Virus record (IMG/VR): IMGVR_UViG_3300033148_001756
Location: 1-43,916 of that record
DNA length: 43,916 nt
DNA from: a virus
Reading direction: 5' to 3' (one strand)
Shown here: positions 8,020 through 16,228 of the stretch, piece after piece
How positions within the stretch are numbered: position 1 is the first letter of the stretch
Layout of the letters: every line of letters begins with the position of its first letter
Program-made: the position numbers and the translations under genes
Notes under the pieces: model-generated
Databases searched by the model: none
Seen by the model: the letters and a program-made list of their open reading frames with translations, nothing else
What the model was told of the DNA's origin: nothing

Positions 8020-8898
8020 ATGAGAAGATTAGTTTTAAGTTTAGTAATGATTTTTAGTTTAATAGGATGTGAGATGGCTGGAACGCAATATAATTTATCA
8101 ACACCGACAGACCCAAACCCAGAGAATATTATAGAGACAGCAGATAAGGACGCTAAAGGCAAATTAGCACTTAGTTTAACTAATTTCGATAATTCCACAA
8201 TTCCTCAGATTGAGAAAGGTAGCGTTGCCGAGGTATCGGGGACAAGATTTGTATTTGATGCACTCGAAACAATAGTTGGCTCAGCAAGTGACGGGACAGC
8301 TTATATTTACATCGATGGCGCAGATGGTACGGCTAACTGGACGAATACAGCACCAGTGTGGAATGGAGAAAAACAAGGTTATTACCATAGTACAAGTAAT
8401 TATAGATATGTTGCTAGGATTATAAAAGAAGGAACAAATTACAATAACAAAACTATTTTATATTTCCCTGAGAATAGTGGATATAAAACACGAATATCTG
8501 CATATGTTGACAACTTAAGCAATGGCACGAACTCATATAGCCCATTAGTTTACAATAATGAAATATTTGACACTAAGAACGAGTACAATCAATCAACCGG
8601 ATTAGTAACAATAAAAGAAGATGATTATTATGATTTATCTGCATCCTTAACTTATGAAACTGATGACAATTTAATACTTTCAACTGTCTATATCGAATTA
8701 AAGGTAAATAGTTCCGTAATAAGAAATATTCCGGAAGCGTCAAAAGCAAAAGCAGATACAAATCATATAGTATTGGGAGGTATTTTTTATTTTAACAAGG
8801 GGGACATAATAGAAATAAAAATACAGAAATTTAATTCCCCTTATGCTAATTGGATACAAAGCAATCAATGTATATATTTGGCAATACATCAATTATGA
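8020..8898 (+). CDS. Predicted lipoprotein with C1q/TNF-like C-terminal domain
   Basis: 292 residues. The N-terminus is a textbook lipoprotein signal: RR, a hydrophobic run, and lipobox LIGC with the lipidated Cys at 17. A short disordered linker follows (about 20-45). A beta module (about 50-125, with GTAYIYIDGADGTANW and VWNGEKQGYY) is of a kind I associate with phage fibre proteins. The C-terminal 130 residues have the strand order of C1q/TNF-like jelly rolls: YNQSTGLVTIKEDDYYDLSA, then VYIELKVNSSVIRN, ILGG-type strand, GDIIEIKIQ and a final CIYLAIHQL. It has its own promoter and overlaps the next tail gene by four bases (ATGA). Export and lipidation point to action at the host cell surface, for example superinfection exclusion or host-surface modification. 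A virion role is less likely. Lipobox is clear; domain call is moderate; role is inferred. Confidence 0.7.
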   Translation: MRRLVLSLVMIFSLIGCEMAGTQYNLSTPTDPNPENIIETADKDAKGKLALSLTNFDNSTIPQIEKGSVAEVSGTRFVFDALETIVGSASDGTAYIYIDGADGTANWTNTAPVWNGEKQGYYHSTSNYRYVARIIKEGTNYNNKTILYFPENSGYKTRISAYVDNLSNGTNSYSPLVYNNEIFDTKNEYNQSTGLVTIKEDDYYDLSASLTYETDDNLILSTVYIELKVNSSVIRNIPEASKAKADTNHIVLGGIFYFNKGDIIEIKIQKFNSPYANWIQSNQCIYLAIHQL

Positions 8899-10742
8899 CA
8901 TACTCTTTAGAGCTAAATAAAAACGTCAATCATAAGATTGTAATATTTGAATACGACTTGCCCGTTCTCATAACTGAGTTTATCAATTATGAGTCTGGTA
9001 TTTTTTACAAACAATTCTACAAATCAAGAAACATTCCAGAGGGTGCATTATTCCCGCAAGCTTATTATAACGACAATATCGACAATGAAGAGTATACGAA
9101 TATAGGTAGTCTTTCTGTAGACAATACAGACTACACAAAAGTTTTTAACTTAGCAGACCTAAGGACTCAAAACGAATCATTCTATTTTAATTATGCAGAA
9201 CAAAGATTGTATATTCACTTCGACAATATGACTTGGCACTTTGGCGAAACTGTCCGGATGGGTTCTGTTCAAGGTCTAATCGACAACATAGACATGGAAC
9301 GACCAGACGGTGCTTACTACAACGACATATATTATGAGCCACGAATAACTAAGCTACCTACGTTAAATTCAGCAAAAGATCCTTTATTTTGGGGTTTGCT
9401 AAGCTATAAAGGGCTATCTATTAACATAGAAAACGCAGATGGAGCTTACGATAATTTCACAGAGCTTGATGTTTTCGGTCAGTCGGCAAGATGGAAACTT
9501 GGATTTAGTGGAATAGAATATAGTGAATTTGTAACGGTCAAAACAGGATATATCACAAATCCAAAGTGGGACAATTACAGCCTTACTCTTAACATGCAAG
9601 ATCCTAGAGACAGACTATCTGCAGACATTGCAACGAACAAACTAGACAAAGCAACTTATCCAAACTTAAGTGATGACAATGTAGGGGAATCAAAGCCTGT
9701 ATGTTATGGAGTAGTTAGGAGTGCTAAGAGTATTTGTCTTGATGAATTAGCAAGCAGTCCTACAAATAATACGTTTCTGATCGCAGACACTGAATTTAAT
9801 GCTATATCAGCACTGACTAAAGTCTACAGAAAAGTCGATAATGATACACAAGATATAACGGCAAGCGTTGTAAGTTCAGACTTAAGTGAGGGAACGTTTC
9901 TTTTGCCACACTCGACGGTATTTGATGGCGATTCTCTATATGAGATTACAATAGACTTTACCGGTTCAACGATTGAAAACGGTTTTGATGTTATGCAAGA
10001 CATTTATGAAAACTATGGAGAGATTCAATTTCTATCTAGTAATTATAACATCGATGAATGGAACGACGAAAAAACAGGGGCGTCTGATGTAGGAATTTAC
10101 TTAGGCAAGCCGACTACAATCAAAAAAGCATTTGAGGAAATTACAAAATCAATCCAATCATTTTGGCTTATTCAAGATGATGGTTTAATTTCTAATAGAA
10201 TCTTTAACGAAAATAGAACGATAAAAAAACGCATTGAGAACGACGAATGGGAAAACGAGCCTAAATTTTCAAAACCAGAAAAAGAATATCTATCAAGCTC
10301 AACATGTGAATACGACAAAAAGCAAGACGCAAACTCTTATCGTAAATATGAGAATCTTGACTACAGTGTAGAAGCACAAAGAAAATATAAAGTTCAAAAG
10401 TCAAAGTCATTTAAAACATTATTGACAAATAAAACTGACGCTACCAAATTTACGCAAAACATATTAGATCGAAGTGCAAATGTTCAAACTACAGTAAAAA
10501 GAAGAACATTATTAAAGCATATTGATTTGCAAATAATGGATTTTATAGAATGTAGCCATGATAGAAGCGAAAAAGAATTTAATGTTTATGAGGTTATCGG
10601 AAAAGTGGTCAATCTTGAACTAGGTACAATTGATTTGATCATGAAATATGTAAAAGAAGCGGTAGAGATAACAGAACATGTATTAACGCTTGACGCTTTA
10701 TATGGATCTCTGGACACCGAATATTATGAAATATCAAAATAG
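8895..10742 (+). CDS. Tail hub/tail-tip protein
   Basis: 615 residues from ATG 8895, which overlaps the lipoprotein stop as ATGA; an in-frame ATG at 8850 lies inside the lipoprotein gene and has no ribosome site. Placement after the distal tail gene and before the collar-domain fibre fits the hub or tail-associated protein. Visible segments include LDVFGQSARWKLGFSGIEY, VKTGYITNPKWDNYSLTLNM and ALTKVYRKVDNDTQDITASV. The C-terminal part (LLKHIDLQIMDFIECSHDRS, YEVIGKVVNLELGTIDL) has the layout seen in hub domains that contact the distal tail ring. No peptidase or lysozyme motif is apparent. Confidence 0.6.
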   Translation: MTYSLELNKNVNHKIVIFEYDLPVLITEFINYESGIFYKQFYKSRNIPEGALFPQAYYNDNIDNEEYTNIGSLSVDNTDYTKVFNLADLRTQNESFYFNYAEQRLYIHFDNMTWHFGETVRMGSVQGLIDNIDMERPDGAYYNDIYYEPRITKLPTLNSAKDPLFWGLLSYKGLSINIENADGAYDNFTELDVFGQSARWKLGFSGIEYSEFVTVKTGYITNPKWDNYSLTLNMQDPRDRLSADIATNKLDKATYPNLSDDNVGESKPVCYGVVRSAKSICLDELASSPTNNTFLIADTEFNAISALTKVYRKVDNDTQDITASVVSSDLSEGTFLLPHSTVFDGDSLYEITIDFTGSTIENGFDVMQDIYENYGEIQFLSSNYNIDEWNDEKTGASDVGIYLGKPTTIKKAFEEITKSIQSFWLIQDDGLISNRIFNENRTIKKRIENDEWENEPKFSKPEKEYLSSSTCEYDKKQDANSYRKYENLDYSVEAQRKYKVQKSKSFKTLLTNKTDATKFTQNILDRSANVQTTVKRRTLLKHIDLQIMDFIECSHDRSEKEFNVYEVIGKVVNLELGTIDLIMKYVKEAVEITEHVLTLDALYGSLDTEYYEISK

Positions 10743-10753
10743 AAGAGGATTAA

Positions 10754-11677
10754 ATGGCAACAACTAAAAAAAACATATCAGAAATAGACTTAACAAAAAC
10801 TACACTGGATGGTACCGAATGGCTGGTGGGTAGGGATCAGTTAGGGAATGATTTTAAGATATCAACTGATAATTTCTCTAGTTCGCTAAGTGCTTTTCCA
10901 GTTGGCTCTGCAATTCCATTTATGGGAATAACGATTCCAGCAAATTACTTATTAGGAGACGGTTCAAGTTTAAATAGAACAACTTATGCACCTTTATTTG
11001 CAGCAACAACAAAAGAAATAGGAACGTTTACAGTAACGATTGCAACAGATGCAGTATTTACATTGTCGACACACGGATTATCTACAGGCGATAATATAGA
11101 ATTGACCACAGATGGAACTTTGCCTACTGGGCTTTCAGAATACATAAACTACTTCATCGACAAAATAGACACGGACACTTTTTATTTATGCCCAACAAGA
11201 GCAGATGCAATAGCGAGTACAAATAGAATAGATACAAGTGCAACTCAATCTGAAGTTCATACGTTAAGATATACGCCTTATGGAGTGAATAGCTCAAGTG
11301 AATTTTTAGTTGTAGATTTAAGAGGTGCTGGAATTATTGGTGTCGGTGAAAACGGTCAATATTTGATGGCTGACGGCAATCCTTATACGGGGAATCGGTT
11401 GGGTATTGGTGAATTGGATGCTATGCAAGGATGGCAACTAGGAGCGAGTGCAGATGATACAGGAGCAAGGGACTATTACGGGAAGGCTGGACTTCGAGAT
11501 TATTACAATGGGGCTGTTGTATCAGCTGGATCGGCAGAAATGCGAGTAGATACAACAGCACAGGGGGGCTCTAATATGCTAAAAGCCGTGAATGACGGAA
11601 CTCGCGGGGACATAAGAAGTAACTTCAAGACAACACAGTTCAATCTACCATCTCAATTAATAATTAAATACAAATAG
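10754..11677 (+). CDS. Phage tail collar-domain fibre protein
   Basis: 307 residues; AGAGGA precedes the ATG. Residues about 50-75 read PVGSAIPFMGITIPANYLLG DGS, a collar-domain signature (V G .I .P ...... P .... L. .G), continuing LNRTTYAPLFA. A beta insertion (about 85-175) is followed by FLVVDLRGAGIIGVG, the usual second part of the collar domain ('f.lPDlRG.f..g'). The domain is thus split by an insert. The end is Gly/Asn-rich (LDAMQGWQLGASADDTGARD). It probably forms the receptor-binding tail-tip fibre, working with the fibre-assembly-like protein encoded next. Confidence 0.75.
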   Translation: MATTKKNISEIDLTKTTLDGTEWLVGRDQLGNDFKISTDNFSSSLSAFPVGSAIPFMGITIPANYLLGDGSSLNRTTYAPLFAATTKEIGTFTVTIATDAVFTLSTHGLSTGDNIELTTDGTLPTGLSEYINYFIDKIDTDTFYLCPTRADAIASTNRIDTSATQSEVHTLRYTPYGVNSSSEFLVVDLRGAGIIGVGENGQYLMADGNPYTGNRLGIGELDAMQGWQLGASADDTGARDYYGKAGLRDYYNGAVVSAGSAEMRVDTTAQGGSNMLKAVNDGTRGDIRSNFKTTQFNLPSQLIIKYK

Positions 11678-11686
11678 GATAAATAA

Positions 11687-12211
11687 ATGATAGTTTACAC
11701 ATACGACGAACAAACAAAAAAAGAAACAGGAACTCATATTTGCCAAAAATGCCCAGAGTCCAAAGAGTGGCTTTATCCTCAATTTTATAGAAAAGATGAG
11801 CCACAGAATATTCCTAGCGAAATAAAAAACAAGTCTAATTTCTACATAAACAAGAAATGGAAAATAAAAGACGACTTTAAAAACGCAAAAACATGGAATA
11901 AAAAAACAGGAGAAGTAAAAATAAATACTGAATTTGAACTTGAAAAAGGATATACAGAAAAAGAAAAACCGTCCGAGTATCATGTTTTCAAGAAAGATGA
12001 CTGGGGTATTGACGAAAAGCTTAAAAAAGAAGTTGAGAAAATAAATAATAACAATAAAATCAAAGCCGAATTATTGCAAACTGACATAGAAATATCACGA
12101 TCTCTTGAAAATGTAATTGATGTTTTGATAAAAGATGGGAATAAGTTTGATAAAAAAATAACTGACCTGGTTAAAAAGAAAAAAGAACTAAGAAAGAAAA
12201 TAAAGGTCTAA
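11687..12211 (+). CDS. Tail fibre assembly-like protein
   Basis: 174 residues. It begins IVYTYDEQTKKETGTH, has WKIKDDFKNAKTWNKKTGE in the middle, and continues to a Lys/Glu helix with a coiled coil at the C-terminus. That order resembles tail fibre assembly chaperones ('Y.yd..tge..g', then 'W..k.d.r...ywnk.tge'). It follows the collar-domain fibre directly, the normal place for such a chaperone. Resemblance is modest, so it could also be a minor structural protein. Confidence 0.5.
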   Translation: MIVYTYDEQTKKETGTHICQKCPESKEWLYPQFYRKDEPQNIPSEIKNKSNFYINKKWKIKDDFKNAKTWNKKTGEVKINTEFELEKGYTEKEKPSEYHVFKKDDWGIDEKLKKEVEKINNNNKIKAELLQTDIEISRSLENVIDVLIKDGNKFDKKITDLVKKKKELRKKIKV

Positions 12212-12212
12212 C

Positions 12213-12560
12213 ATGGAACAAGAATTAAGAATTTTACTTACATCAATAAAAGAATCACAGGAAAAATCTACAGGCATAAACGAGAAGGTATTAGATGACT
12301 TAGACGAAATAAAACTAAATATAAAAAATATAGAGTTGAAAGTAACTGACATAAATAACACGTCAATTAGACATGAATTAAGAATAGAGAATCTAGAAAA
12401 CCAAATAAAGACAGAAAAAGAGAACATGAGTAAACATATTGACGATAAAATTAAAATTGCTATATCTGGAGTTTCAATTAAATTTTACATTGCTGCAATA
12501 TCGGCTCTGGTTACATCAATAGGATTTGCTTTAATGACAATAAAGGATTTAATCAAATGA
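12213..12560 (+). CDS. XhlA-like membrane protein of lysis cassette
   Basis: 115 residues. Long charged coiled coil (about 1-80, with repeated heptads around LDEIKLNIKNIELKVTDINN), then one hydrophobic segment (FYIAAISALVTSIGFALMTI) near the C-terminus. This matches haemolysin XhlA-type proteins that accompany holins. It overlaps the M23 peptidase gene as ATGA, so the two are translationally coupled. Confidence 0.6.
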   Translation: MEQELRILLTSIKESQEKSTGINEKVLDDLDEIKLNIKNIELKVTDINNTSIRHELRIENLENQIKTEKENMSKHIDDKIKIAISGVSIKFYIAAISALVTSIGFALMTIKDLIK

Positions 12561-12985
12561 TAAAAAGAGCCAGTCAAGTCATAACATCAAGATATGGCTA
12601 CAGAACGCACCCTATAACAAAAAAGAAAAAGAAATTTCATTATGGTGTAGATCTTAGAAGCTGGAGTCATTTAACATGGAAACCTCAGCTAATTATATTT
12701 CCAGAGACTTGTAAAGTAACAAGAATTTCAAAGACCTCAAAGTGGGGTTATAAAATTGAATATCTGGGACTTGACACTGGTCATGAATTTGTATCATTGC
12801 ACGTAAAGCCGATAAACATAACACAAGGTCGAATATATCCAACTCATTCAATTATAGGTCAAAGTCATATCACATGGTACATGAAACAACACCATGAACA
12901 TTTTGAAGTTCTAAAGAATGGATTAAACATTGATCCTGTAGATTATTTCATACTAAAAAAAATAAAATTCAAATACAAGAGGTAA
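12557..12985 (+). CDS. M23 family peptidase (endolysin)
   Basis: 142 residues. The start SRYGYRTHPITKKKKKFHYG VD carries the first zinc ligands (His28, Asp32), and HHEHFEV near residue 113 supplies the second (HxH, His113/His115). These are the LytM/M23 motifs of endopeptidases that cleave peptidoglycan cross-bridges. There is no signal peptide, so release through a holin is needed; the adjacent membrane proteins provide candidates. There is no separate wall-binding domain, and the Lys-rich loop (22-26) may aid binding. The short length is typical of a bare catalytic domain. Confidence 0.85.
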   Translation: MIKRASQVITSRYGYRTHPITKKKKKFHYGVDLRSWSHLTWKPQLIIFPETCKVTRISKTSKWGYKIEYLGLDTGHEFVSLHVKPINITQGRIYPTHSIIGQSHITWYMKQHHEHFEVLKNGLNIDPVDYFILKKIKFKYKR

Positions 12986-12989
12986 TAAA

Positions 12990-13082
12990 ATGAAAGTAAC
13001 ATTTGTTCTAATATCGGGAATAACAACGATGGCTTTGTTCTCATATTTCCTATATAAATTAGTGGAAAGTGGAGCGATATAA
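12990..13082 (+). CDS. 30-residue single-pass membrane peptide
   Basis: ATG 12990 to TAA 13082. One hydrophobic helix (residues about 4-23) with a Lys near each end. GAGG lies upstream and the stop overlaps the next start (TAATG). Placement between the endolysin and holin-like genes suggests a lysis accessory or pinholin-sized peptide. It is too short to assign by similarity. Confidence 0.5.
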   Translation: MKVTFVLISGITTMALFSYFLYKLVESGAI

Positions 13083-13267
13083 TGAAGAAGTTTTTTAAAA
13101 AAATATCAAAAAAACTATCAAGTAGAAAATTTCAAGCGTGGATAGTCGCAACAACATTATTACTATTCGACAAGATAACAAGTAATGACTGGGTAATAAT
13201 AACAGGGATTTATATCGGAATAAATTTAATACAAAAAGTGATAGAGAGTAGGAATGAAAATATTTAA
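13082..13267 (+). CDS. Small holin-like membrane protein
   Basis: 61 residues. Basic N-terminus (KKFFKKISKKLSSRKFQ), a first hydrophobic helix (WIVATTLLLF), a short turn (DKITSNDW) and a second helix (VIITGIYIGINLIQKV). The phrase KITSNDWVIITGIYIG is common in small phage holins. Two helices with basic ends and an N-in topology fit a class II holin. It overlaps the next gene by 14 bases. Confidence 0.65.
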   Translation: MKKFFKKISKKLSSRKFQAWIVATTLLLFDKITSNDWVIITGIYIGINLIQKVIESRNENI

Positions 13268-13592
13268 TTTTATAAAAAAGTGGGACTTTATGTTTATCAT
13301 TGCGGGAATATTGACAATGTTAATATTGTTCAACGTTTCTTGCAAGTCCTTAAAAGTTTACAATATAGAAAATGAAACCTCACCTTGTAACAAAATGTAT
13401 ACGCAAATGGACTTCGACATTAAGAAGAACAATAAAACAACAACATTGGTGACTTTATGGCAAACCAAATGTAGTGAATCGCTAGACAGAAAAACAAAAG
13501 AAGATTGCAAGCGTTGGATTTTTAAAGATAATGAAATAGATAAAAAACAACATCAAAAATATTCTTATTATCTGGAATGCATAGCAAAATAA
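13254..13592 (+). CDS. Cys-rich lipoprotein or spanin-like protein
   Basis: 112 residues. One hydrophobic segment (about 12-28) runs into NVSC with Cys at 30. The Asn at -3 makes a poor standard lipobox, though relaxed lipoboxes are known in some bacteria. Four more Cys (45, 73, 85, 109) lie in the mature part, which fits two disulfides outside the cytoplasm. As the last gene of the lysis cassette it may be an outer-membrane lysis (spanin-like) factor, or simply a membrane-anchored protein. It overlaps the holin-like gene. Confidence 0.5.
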   Translation: MKIFNFIKKWDFMFIIAGILTMLILFNVSCKSLKVYNIENETSPCNKMYTQMDFDIKKNNKTTTLVTLWQTKCSESLDRKTKEDCKRWIFKDNEIDKKQHQKYSYYLECIAK

Positions 13593-13604
13593 AACAAATA
13601 ACAG

Positions 13605-13632
13605 TTGACAATAATATACTTTAATATATAGT
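13605..13632 (+). promoter_or_regulatory. Sigma70-type promoter of the 13659 gene
   Basis: TTGACA (13605-13610), 16-base spacer, TATAGT (13627-13632). It lies 27 bases before the gene start. Confidence 0.7.
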
Positions 13633-13644
13633 AGTAAGTATATT
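13613..13644. promoter_or_regulatory. Inverted-repeat operator overlapping the -10 element
   Basis: AATATACTT (13613-13621) and AAGTATATT (13636-13644) are exact inverted 9-mers, spaced so that they flank the -10 element. The geometry is that of a dimeric repressor site. The downstream protein or one of the small HTH proteins could bind it. Confidence 0.55.
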
Positions 13645-13658
13645 AAGGGAGTCAACGA

Positions 13659-13970
13659 ATGTATATCTTAGAAGAGTTAGACCGACAATTAGAATTAGCA
13701 AGAGCTATTAAAATTGAAAAAGAAATTACCATTGAAAGCTATATTGACAGTTTCGAAAATAAAATAATTTTTTTTGATGATGGACTTTTAACTGACCTAA
13801 AAAAGCCTACAAGTGACGTAGACAAGAATATTGAGATTGCAGAGATAGAAGAAAAAGCTATTGCTCGAAGTGGATCAATTGAAAAGTTCGTCAAGGAATC
13901 AATTGCAGATTTGAGAGATGAAGAAGAGTATCAAAATCAATTACGAAAAATGAAGCCCGCTATTAGATAG
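13659..13970 (+). CDS. Small acidic protein, single-gene transcription unit
   Basis: 103 residues, preceded by AGGGAG. Predicted almost wholly helical and rich in Glu/Asp/Lys: an N-terminal EELDRQLELARAIKIEKE and a C-terminal helix VKESIADLRDEEEYQNQLR. I do not recognise it. It has its own promoter with an operator-like inverted repeat and its own terminator overlapping its stop codon. It separates the late lysis cassette from the early genes. Such an isolated, controlled unit may encode a regulator or an accessory product. Confidence 0.7.
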   Translation: MYILEELDRQLELARAIKIEKEITIESYIDSFENKIIFFDDGLLTDLKKPTSDVDKNIEIAEIEEKAIARSGSIEKFVKESIADLRDEEEYQNQLRKMKPAIR

Positions 13971-13981
13971 TCGGGTTTTTT
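13953..13981 (+). terminator. Intrinsic terminator after the 13659 gene
   Basis: CCCG (13956-13959) pairs with CGGG (13972-13975), extended inward by CTAT/ATAG across one bulged T, followed by six T (13976-13981). It includes the stop codon of the gene. It insulates the early genes from late transcription. Confidence 0.75.
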
Positions 13982-14002
13982 ATATTTAAAAAAGGGGGAA
14001 TT

Positions 14003-14161
14003 ATGGCAAAAGAAATTGTCAAAAAAAGCACATTAAAAATTGACTTTGAATTAAGTAATGAGTTTTCAGATTATTGTAATGAAAATGATTTAATTAAAGA
14101 GAGAGTTACCAACAAAATCATTAAAGAATTTCTAAAAGAAAAAACAAGCGAGGAACTATGA
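14003..14161 (+). CDS. Small ribbon-helix-helix-like protein
   Basis: 52 residues; strong AGGGGGAA upstream. A strand-like STLKIDFEL is followed by two helices (NEFSDYCNENDL, ERVTNKIIKEFLKEK), the order of Arc/MetJ-type DNA-binding proteins. It is the first gene of the early block and overlaps the ERF gene start as ATGA. The fold call is weak; the gene itself is well supported by its ribosome site and coupling. Confidence 0.55.
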   Translation: MAKEIVKKSTLKIDFELSNEFSDYCNENDLIKERVTNKIIKEFLKEKTSEEL

Positions 14162-14733
14162 AAAACGTAGTTAAAAAATTACAAGAAGCGAGACACCATA
14201 TTAAGTCAAGCAACATGAAAAAAGATGGTCAAAATAAGTTCTCAAAGTATTCTTATTTCACACCAGAGCAAATAAACATTCTGGTTGCACATGCCGAGAA
14301 AGAAAACACATTATTGCATAAGTTCGATTTGATGCAAGATGAATATGGATATTTGGGAGTGTTGGAAATTATAGATTATGAGTCTGGCGAGTCTGTAAAG
14401 TTTTATCAAAGAACAGCTATTCCAGAAATGAAAGCTACAAATATTACTCAACAAATGGGCGGAAGTGTAACATATACAAACAGATATATGTTGATGACAG
14501 CCTATGACATAGTTGAGAATGAGGACGATTTTGACGCACAAGACAACCGACCACAAGTAAAAGAAAAAGGCAATCTGAACGAGTCTTTAGAAGAAATTAA
14601 AAACTCTAAAAGCAAAGAAAGTATGTCCAAAACTTGGAACCATGTCTGGTTTAAAGAATGGGACGAAAACGCCACAGGGACGCTTAAAACAGCATTTAAC
14701 GACAAATTGAAAGAGTTTGAAAACCAAAATTAA
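14158..14733 (+). CDS. ERF-type single-strand DNA annealing protein
   Basis: 191 residues. The ERF family core is evident: KLQEARHHIKSSNMKKDGQN, then FSKYSYFTPEQINILV, and the later TAIPEMKATNITQQMGGSVT YTNRYMLMTAYDI. These proteins anneal single-stranded DNA during phage recombination and replication. The SSB gene 1 kb downstream and the DUF1351-like gene between them form a typical recombination cluster. The Glu/Asp-rich tail may contact SSB. Confidence 0.85.
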   Translation: MKNVVKKLQEARHHIKSSNMKKDGQNKFSKYSYFTPEQINILVAHAEKENTLLHKFDLMQDEYGYLGVLEIIDYESGESVKFYQRTAIPEMKATNITQQMGGSVTYTNRYMLMTAYDIVENEDDFDAQDNRPQVKEKGNLNESLEEIKNSKSKESMSKTWNHVWFKEWDENATGTLKTAFNDKLKEFENQN

Positions 14734-14745
14734 AGGGGTGGAGAG

Positions 14746-15660
14746 ATGAATGCAGTAGAAGAAATGGAACACGCCAAAAACAATGATGGCGAAATTTTAG
14801 AAGGTGAAGCGCTCAGCAAAAGACAAATGGAAGCTATTGTTTTGGATCAAGAAGTTGGAAAAGAGACAGCGGTTTTAATCAAAGATAGTTTTGGTTTGTT
14901 TTTGGAAAACATGGACGAATACGAGAAAATCGCAAAGGCTATTATTGTTACAGACTCAACACAAAGTGAGCTGATGGGTAAAGCCAAAATGTTGAGAGCT
15001 GAAATTCGTAAAATTAGAACAGACGCAGACAAGCAAAGAAAGTTGATGAAAAAAGAAAATTTGGCTTATTTAAAAACAGTTCAAAATGTTTTCAACTTTG
15101 TAGAAGACAAGACGAAACCATTAGAGCAACATTTACTAGAACAAGAAAAATTCACAGAATTGCAAGAAGAAAGAAGAATAGAAGAGGTAATGAAAAAAAG
15201 GAACGTTGAACTAGAGCCTTTTCAAGAGTTTATTTTCGATGGTATAAATATTGGTGAAATGATAGAACCAGAATATCAAAGATATTTATTAAGCTTAAGG
15301 GCTCAAAAAAGACAAAAAGAAGATGAAGAGTTCAAACTCAAAAAAGAAAATGAAGAACGTGAAAAGAAAGCACAAATCGAGAACGAAAAATTAAGAAAGC
15401 AGATTGCAGAAAACAAGAAAGAAATAGAAGAGATAGAAGCAAAAGCAAAAAAAGAGAACGAAGAAAAAGAACGACTTAAGCAGGAAGAAATCAAAAAAGA
15501 GGAATCTTTAAAATCTGCATCTGATAGCGATAAAATGCAAATGCTGAAAGGGCAACTCTTGAGTCTCAAATATCCAGAAATTTCAAGCAATGAGAATATT
15601 GAAAAGATGGATATAATTAGAACACAAATAAATAAAATAATAAAATATATTGGAGAATAA
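14746..15660 (+). CDS. DUF1351-like coiled-coil protein
   Basis: 304 residues; AAAGGGGTGG upstream. The middle part (VTDSTQSELMGKAKMLRAEI, then RKIRTDADKQRKLMKKENLA) resembles phage DUF1351 proteins, which sit beside ERF/RecT genes and may take part in recombination. The rest is a long charged coiled coil (about 185-255, heptads around EEREKKAQIENEKLRKQ). It lies between ERF and SSB. The exact role is not known for the family. Confidence 0.65.
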   Translation: MNAVEEMEHAKNNDGEILEGEALSKRQMEAIVLDQEVGKETAVLIKDSFGLFLENMDEYEKIAKAIIVTDSTQSELMGKAKMLRAEIRKIRTDADKQRKLMKKENLAYLKTVQNVFNFVEDKTKPLEQHLLEQEKFTELQEERRIEEVMKKRNVELEPFQEFIFDGINIGEMIEPEYQRYLLSLRAQKRQKEDEEFKLKKENEEREKKAQIENEKLRKQIAENKKEIEEIEAKAKKENEEKERLKQEEIKKEESLKSASDSDKMQMLKGQLLSLKYPEISSNENIEKMDIIRTQINKIIKYIGE

Positions 15661-15661
15661 A

Positions 15662-15793
15662 ATGACTAAAATTATTAAATGTACTTGTAAAAATGACTTT
15701 CAAGACCAGAAATACGGACAAGGAAAGCGAGTCCATAATCAAACAAAAAATGACACATTTAGATGTACAATTTGCAAAAAGGAGCAAAAATAA
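15662..15793 (+). CDS. 43-residue zinc-ribbon-like protein
   Basis: ATG 15662 follows the upstream stop by one base. An early CTC pair (Cys7, Cys9) and a late CTIC pair could hold one zinc. The remainder is basic. It sits between the DUF1351-like and SSB genes and carries the ribosome site for SSB in its last codons (AAGGAG). Similar short Cys proteins are common in phage early regions; function unknown. Confidence 0.55.
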   Translation: MTKIIKCTCKNDFQDQKYGQGKRVHNQTKNDTFRCTICKKEQK

Positions 15794-15794
15794 A

Positions 15795-16217
15795 ATGGCA
15801 ACAAACAACGATTTAAACCAAACAATACTTACAGGACGATTAACAGCAGACATAGAAATCTCATATTCTGGAGCTGGAAAAGAAATAGGCAAATTCTCAC
15901 TTGCGGTCGGTTTTAAATATGGGGATACCGAAAAGACATCATTTATCAACTGTACAGTATTCGGAAAAACAGCAACCTTTCTTAGTCAATACACTGGAAA
16001 AGGCAAAAGGGTTTCAGTGGTTGGTAGATTAGATCAATCAACTTGGACAGATAGCAATGACAATAAAAAATCAGCTATTGGAGTGGTATGCAACACGGTT
16101 CATATTATAGACTGGAAAGAAGATGGTCAGCAACAAGCACCAGCACAATCAAAACCAGTTCAACAAGCACCAGTAATGACAGACAATCCATTTGACGAAT
16201 CGGAAATTCCATTTTAA
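15795..16217 (+). CDS. ssb: Single-stranded DNA-binding protein
   Basis: 140 residues from ATG 15795. I chose this start because AAGGAG lies upstream and the family begins here (LNQTILTGRLTADIEISYSG); a longer in-frame version would overlap the previous gene by 100 bases. The OB-fold signatures GKFSLAVGFKYGDTEKTSFI and RVSVVGRLDQSTWTDSNDNK are clear. A Gln/Pro-rich linker leads to the acidic tip DNPFDESEIPF, the motif through which SSBs recruit partner proteins. Confidence 0.92.
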   Translation: MATNNDLNQTILTGRLTADIEISYSGAGKEIGKFSLAVGFKYGDTEKTSFINCTVFGKTATFLSQYTGKGKRVSVVGRLDQSTWTDSNDNKKSAIGVVCNTVHIIDWKEDGQQQAPAQSKPVQQAPVMTDNPFDESEIPF

Positions 16218-16228
16218 TCTAAATAAAA

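Noticed and set aside
8850-8894. Upstream ATG for the tail hub gene
   Set aside because: Inside the lipoprotein gene with no ribosome site; the ATGA overlap at 8895 is the better start.
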